Assembly (NCBI GenBank): GCA_907164885.2
Contig: OU015495.1
Location: forward strand, 5,516,308-5,580,307
Direction: 5' to 3'
Length of the DNA stretch: 64,000 nt
Source: Dolomedes plantarius
Lineage: Eukaryota; Arthropoda; Arachnida; Araneae; Dolomedidae
Shown in pieces: positions 61,527 to 64,000 of this stretch. The notes under the pieces were generated by a model. That model was not told the DNA's origin. It saw only the letters and a program-made list of their open reading frames with translations, and searched no databases. How positions within the stretch are numbered: the first letter of the stretch is position 1; the number at the start of each line of letters is the position of its first letter. The translations under genes were made by a program, and so were the position numbers.

Positions 61527-61857
61527 TTTCTGATTTTCAACATGGCGAAATTTTCAAAATGTACACAATACTCGTCGTAGTCCAAAACACGCTGGTTCGT
61601 AATCGCTTTCGTCATTTGAAGATATTAGAGTTGATTTTTTTTTTGGTACCATGTAGTCGGTGATAAGTTTTTATGAAAATGGCTGATGCAAATTGTACAT
61701 ACACATGGATAGAGAAAAAAAGGGATCCCTTTTTTTGCCTAATATCTTCAAATGACGAAAGTGATTACGAACCAGTTCATCACCAGAATATGCGTGTTTT
61801 GGACTGCGACGAGTATTATGTTCATTTTGAAAATTTCTCGATATTTAAAATCAGAAA
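61527..61857. repeat. Inverted repeat with ~100-bp arms
   Basis: The left arm (61527-61627) is nearly the reverse complement of the right arm (61740-61857). The right arm has 17 extra bases near 61777-61793, and a few substitutions separate the arms. Right-arm translation gives SSNDESDYEP, an acidic tail that might derive from a transposase C-terminus. Confidence 0.85.
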
Positions 61858-61968
61858 TTGAATTTTTTTTAAATGTTTCCATGTGTAATTTTATTATTTA
61901 TTTTGTTTGGAAAGCACTTGCAGTATTAAAAAGAGGTGTCTCAGTTGTAGTGTTAAAATAAACTTAGT

Positions 61969-62400
61969 TGTGGCAAGATGGCCGACTACCTTGGTAAAAC
62001 ACATGCTTTATCTCAAGTAGAGCTGCAAAAAATAAAGGACACAAAATGACAGAGTATGACTAAAATTCATAATGATCATTAGGTTTATTAATCATAGAAG
62101 AAAAGAAAGTGGGCTTAGGGCCCGTGGCTTAATGCCAGAACAAAAAATGATGAAGGCATCTAAATATCCGGAGGCAGGCGATGTCTCAGCACGTAGGGTC
62201 TGGTCGCTGGAACAGGGTTCCCGCTAATCTCCTTCATTCTCCTTCTCATACCTGCGTCCGATCCGGCTGGTGGTGAAAGGCACTCTGTTTTTCAATAAAA
62301 ATTCCCTCTGCCGACCTGGGTCAGTCACGTGACTCTGATGAGGGCACCACCTGATATTGGGGACCTAGAGGCGCTCGCCAACGCTTGTAGTAACAAAAAG
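61969..62400 (-). mobile_element. Possible LTR fragment, minus strand
   Basis: Read on the minus strand, an AATAAA signal (62084-62089) is followed by a plausible R/U5 that ends CTTGCCACA at 61969. GC content is higher than in the flanks from about 62100 to 62400. The other boundary and target duplication were not found. Confidence 0.3.
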
Positions 62401-63038
62401 GTTAGAACATTTCGTGGGCATGTGTCGTGGGGTGAAGGCGAAAAGCATGTAAAATGGAATCTGCAACCCTTCTATGCGGATAACGTTGGAATTTACTAAT
62501 AAGCCAAGAGAAAGTGAGATTGTGCACGCGAAAAGCAAAGGGTGCTTTTCGCGTGTTTTTCCCAACTGTCTGGGGAAAATATATAAACGTAAGAATCATG
62601 AGGGAGCTGTCCCAAATTGCGTTGAGTAGATTAACAGCAGTATTTACAAGGTTATTGAAAGCGTTACGACAGCACTTTCTACGTGAGACTTTTTTTATGA
62701 GGTCCCTCTCCACCGCATATAAAAAAATTTTCTTTAATATGTTGTGAAAAATTATTTGTTATAGCTATTTATGAAGTTTCTGAAATTCTTTTGTGCGGTC
62801 CCTATCTACCGAACAAAAACAGGTTTGACTGTATACGAAATATCGAAACAAAGTAAAATATACAAAAATAATTCTCGGTTTAGGACGTTGGAGCGTTCTC
62901 ATCAATGAACAAGAGATAACATTTAATTTTTACACAGAATTATTATACAAAGTATATACAATTTTTACGTGTACTTCTAAGACCACTTTTCAGACTTAAT
63001 CCGAGAGATTCAGCTCTCGATAGTCATCACCAGGGCAG

Positions 63039-63365
63039 CTAGGGGCGATTCCAGTCCAGAGATTTGGGGGGAGGGGGAACGTCGGCTCTTAGGGTAATTA
63101 ATATATGAGACGGTGAAAGGCAAAGTGGTGTAAGTCAGTAAGTCAAGTGGTGCAAGTCAAAAGTGTTTTACTGCCAAAAACTATAAAAATTCCACTATAA
63201 ATTGAACAAATAATAATTCATAATAATTATTATAATATTGCAAATAATAATTATTTGCAATCCCACCATAAATTGAACATGGAGATTACATTTTTGCCCT
63301 CAAATAAAAAAAGTTGAAAATGTGACTTACACCACTTCACATTTACCGTTCACACACCGTTCCGC

Positions 63366-63464
<99 letters not shown>

Positions 63465-63634
63465 CTATATAAGACATAAACAATTAAATGCAAATTAAAT
63501 CCTCTCATTTTAAATTTAAACTCAATTAGTATTAGGTCTACGATAATACAATTTTAGGCTATGAAAAAAAAATACACCGGACTTTTCTTGGGGTGTGGGG
63601 GAATTGTCCCTACTGTCCCCTTGGAGCCACTGTT
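63039..63634. mobile_element. Possible hAT-like element, contains a MITE-like pair
   Basis: CAGGGCAG (63031-63038) and AAGGGCAG (63635-63642) could be an 8-bp duplication with one mismatch. The ends CTAGGGGCGATTCC and, inverted, AACAGTGGCTCC are G-rich and loosely similar. Inside, TGGTGTAAGTCA at about 63129 and its inverse TGACTTACACCA at about 63325 bound a secondary repeat of about 270 bp, followed by a (TA)n tract at 63369-63461. Boundaries are tentative. Confidence 0.35.
63369..63461. repeat. (TA)n microsatellite
   Basis: About 93 bp of uninterrupted TA repeats. Confidence 0.97.
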
Positions 63635-63642
63635 AAGGGCAG

Positions 63643-64000
63643 CATGATCTGCCCACACCTGAGTCGCCCGACGAACACGAAACACCGAACAGCATGGTAC
63701 TCGAATAACCTCTGCCGCCGATAGTTACCTTCAATCTGCTGACTCCCTCACTGGAACTCTTCGTGGGGTCTAGGGGTCAGAACTCAGGTGTGTCCAAGGG
63801 GATCGCAAGCCCATCTAAGGAGTGGTCCCATTTCTAATAAATTGGTATATGTGACGTTACAGCTTAAAACGATGAAAGTGGGACGGTGCGACAACAGTAA
63901 TCTTAAAGCGGACATCGCAAACTTGCGTAACGTAGCAGATGAGTCCAGATTAAAAAAAATTAATAAATGTCCCTCTATTTCTTTGCCTTGTCAATGCTTA
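63643..64000. other. GC-richer end of window, unidentified
   Basis: 63650-63830 is GC-richer than the surroundings and may belong to a repeat that continues beyond the window. No open frame or motif is recognisable. Confidence 0.35.

Larger units (their letters stand above)
61389..62831. mobile_element. pogo/Tigger-like element, rearranged
   Basis: The ends CAGTCAAACCTGTTTTT match perfectly for 17 bp when inverted and are flanked by TA at 61387-61388 and 62832-62833. Subterminal repeats resembling the tips occur near 62690-62725 (GAGGTCCCTCTCCACCGCAT) and 62795-62815 (GCGGTCCCTATCTACCGAAC). The 1443-bp interior holds an inverted repeat (61527-61627 against 61740-61857) and an LTR-like block from 61969. 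No catalytic transposase motif is readable. Confidence 0.75.

Noticed and set aside
63031..63642. Firm hAT call on the G-rich ends
   Set aside because: The flanking octamers match at only 7 of 8 bases and the ends are weakly similar, so it is listed at low confidence.

Overview
This 64 kb window is AT-rich eukaryotic DNA that looks like intergenic or intronic sequence packed with decayed transposable elements. I found no ribosomal RNA, no intact tRNA gene, no CRISPR array, no bacterial-style operon, and no host protein-coding gene that I can support. The mix of Tc1, mariner, hAT, pogo/Tigger and Helitron elements, tRNA-derived SINEs, solo LTRs, foldback MITEs and very long (TA)n tracts fits an arthropod. 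The Tc1 copy near 4-5.5 kb resembles copies I remember as abundant in orb-weaver spider assemblies, so an araneid or nephilid spider is my best guess. That taxon call is inference.

Layout. 0-8 kb: a SINE fragment, a 958-bp deleted mariner (3110-4067) and, 13 bp away, a 1418-bp Tc1 element (4083-5500) with one frameshift and one stop. 8-13 kb: a perfect 116-bp-arm palindrome, a tRNA-type SINE with a foldback MITE in its tail, a short non-autonomous Helitron, and another SINE ending in a long CA/TA tract. 13-21 kb: degenerate ~50-bp repeats, a probable minus-strand solo LTR, small tandem repeats and much featureless sequence. 21-31 kb: a copy of an unclassified interspersed family (called family R here), a MITE, a minus-strand Helitron with a huge TA tract, a pogo-type element, a pseudogene of a multi-copy arthropod ORF family, an LTR-retrotransposon remnant, and a minus-strand Helitron that keeps pieces of its Rep and Pif1-like helicase coding sequence.

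31-41 kb: a tandem array with a 449-bp period; a mariner whose transposase is split by a SINE and carries an internal inversion; a second family R copy; a SINE; a Helitron; and a 2783-bp hAT with a perfect 8-bp target duplication that holds a pogo/Tigger fragment and a tandem duplication rich in CRE-like octamers. 41-50 kb: another Helitron end, a solo LTR, a MITE, a 5'-truncated LINE, a 38-bp tandem repeat beside a palindrome, and a third family R copy. 50-64 kb: an Ac-like hAT derivative, a 1671-bp Tc1-type element with inner direct repeats, a short Helitron, a gypsy-type solo LTR with an ATAT duplication, a GC-rich island, a deleted hAT, another SINE and Helitron, a fourth family R copy, a pogo-type element with an internal inverted repeat, and a terminal repeat cluster.

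All recognised coding sequences are transposon-derived and broken. The window therefore describes a history of nested insertion, deletion and local rearrangement, not a working pathway. I did not find a new functional system. The most unusual observations are the in-frame segment inversion in the 34.5-35.7 kb mariner, the sequence-perfect palindrome at 8.1-8.4 kb, the symmetric direct-repeat architecture of the 51.4-53.1 kb element, the 449-bp array, and the unclassified family R, which shares a module with one of the Helitrons.
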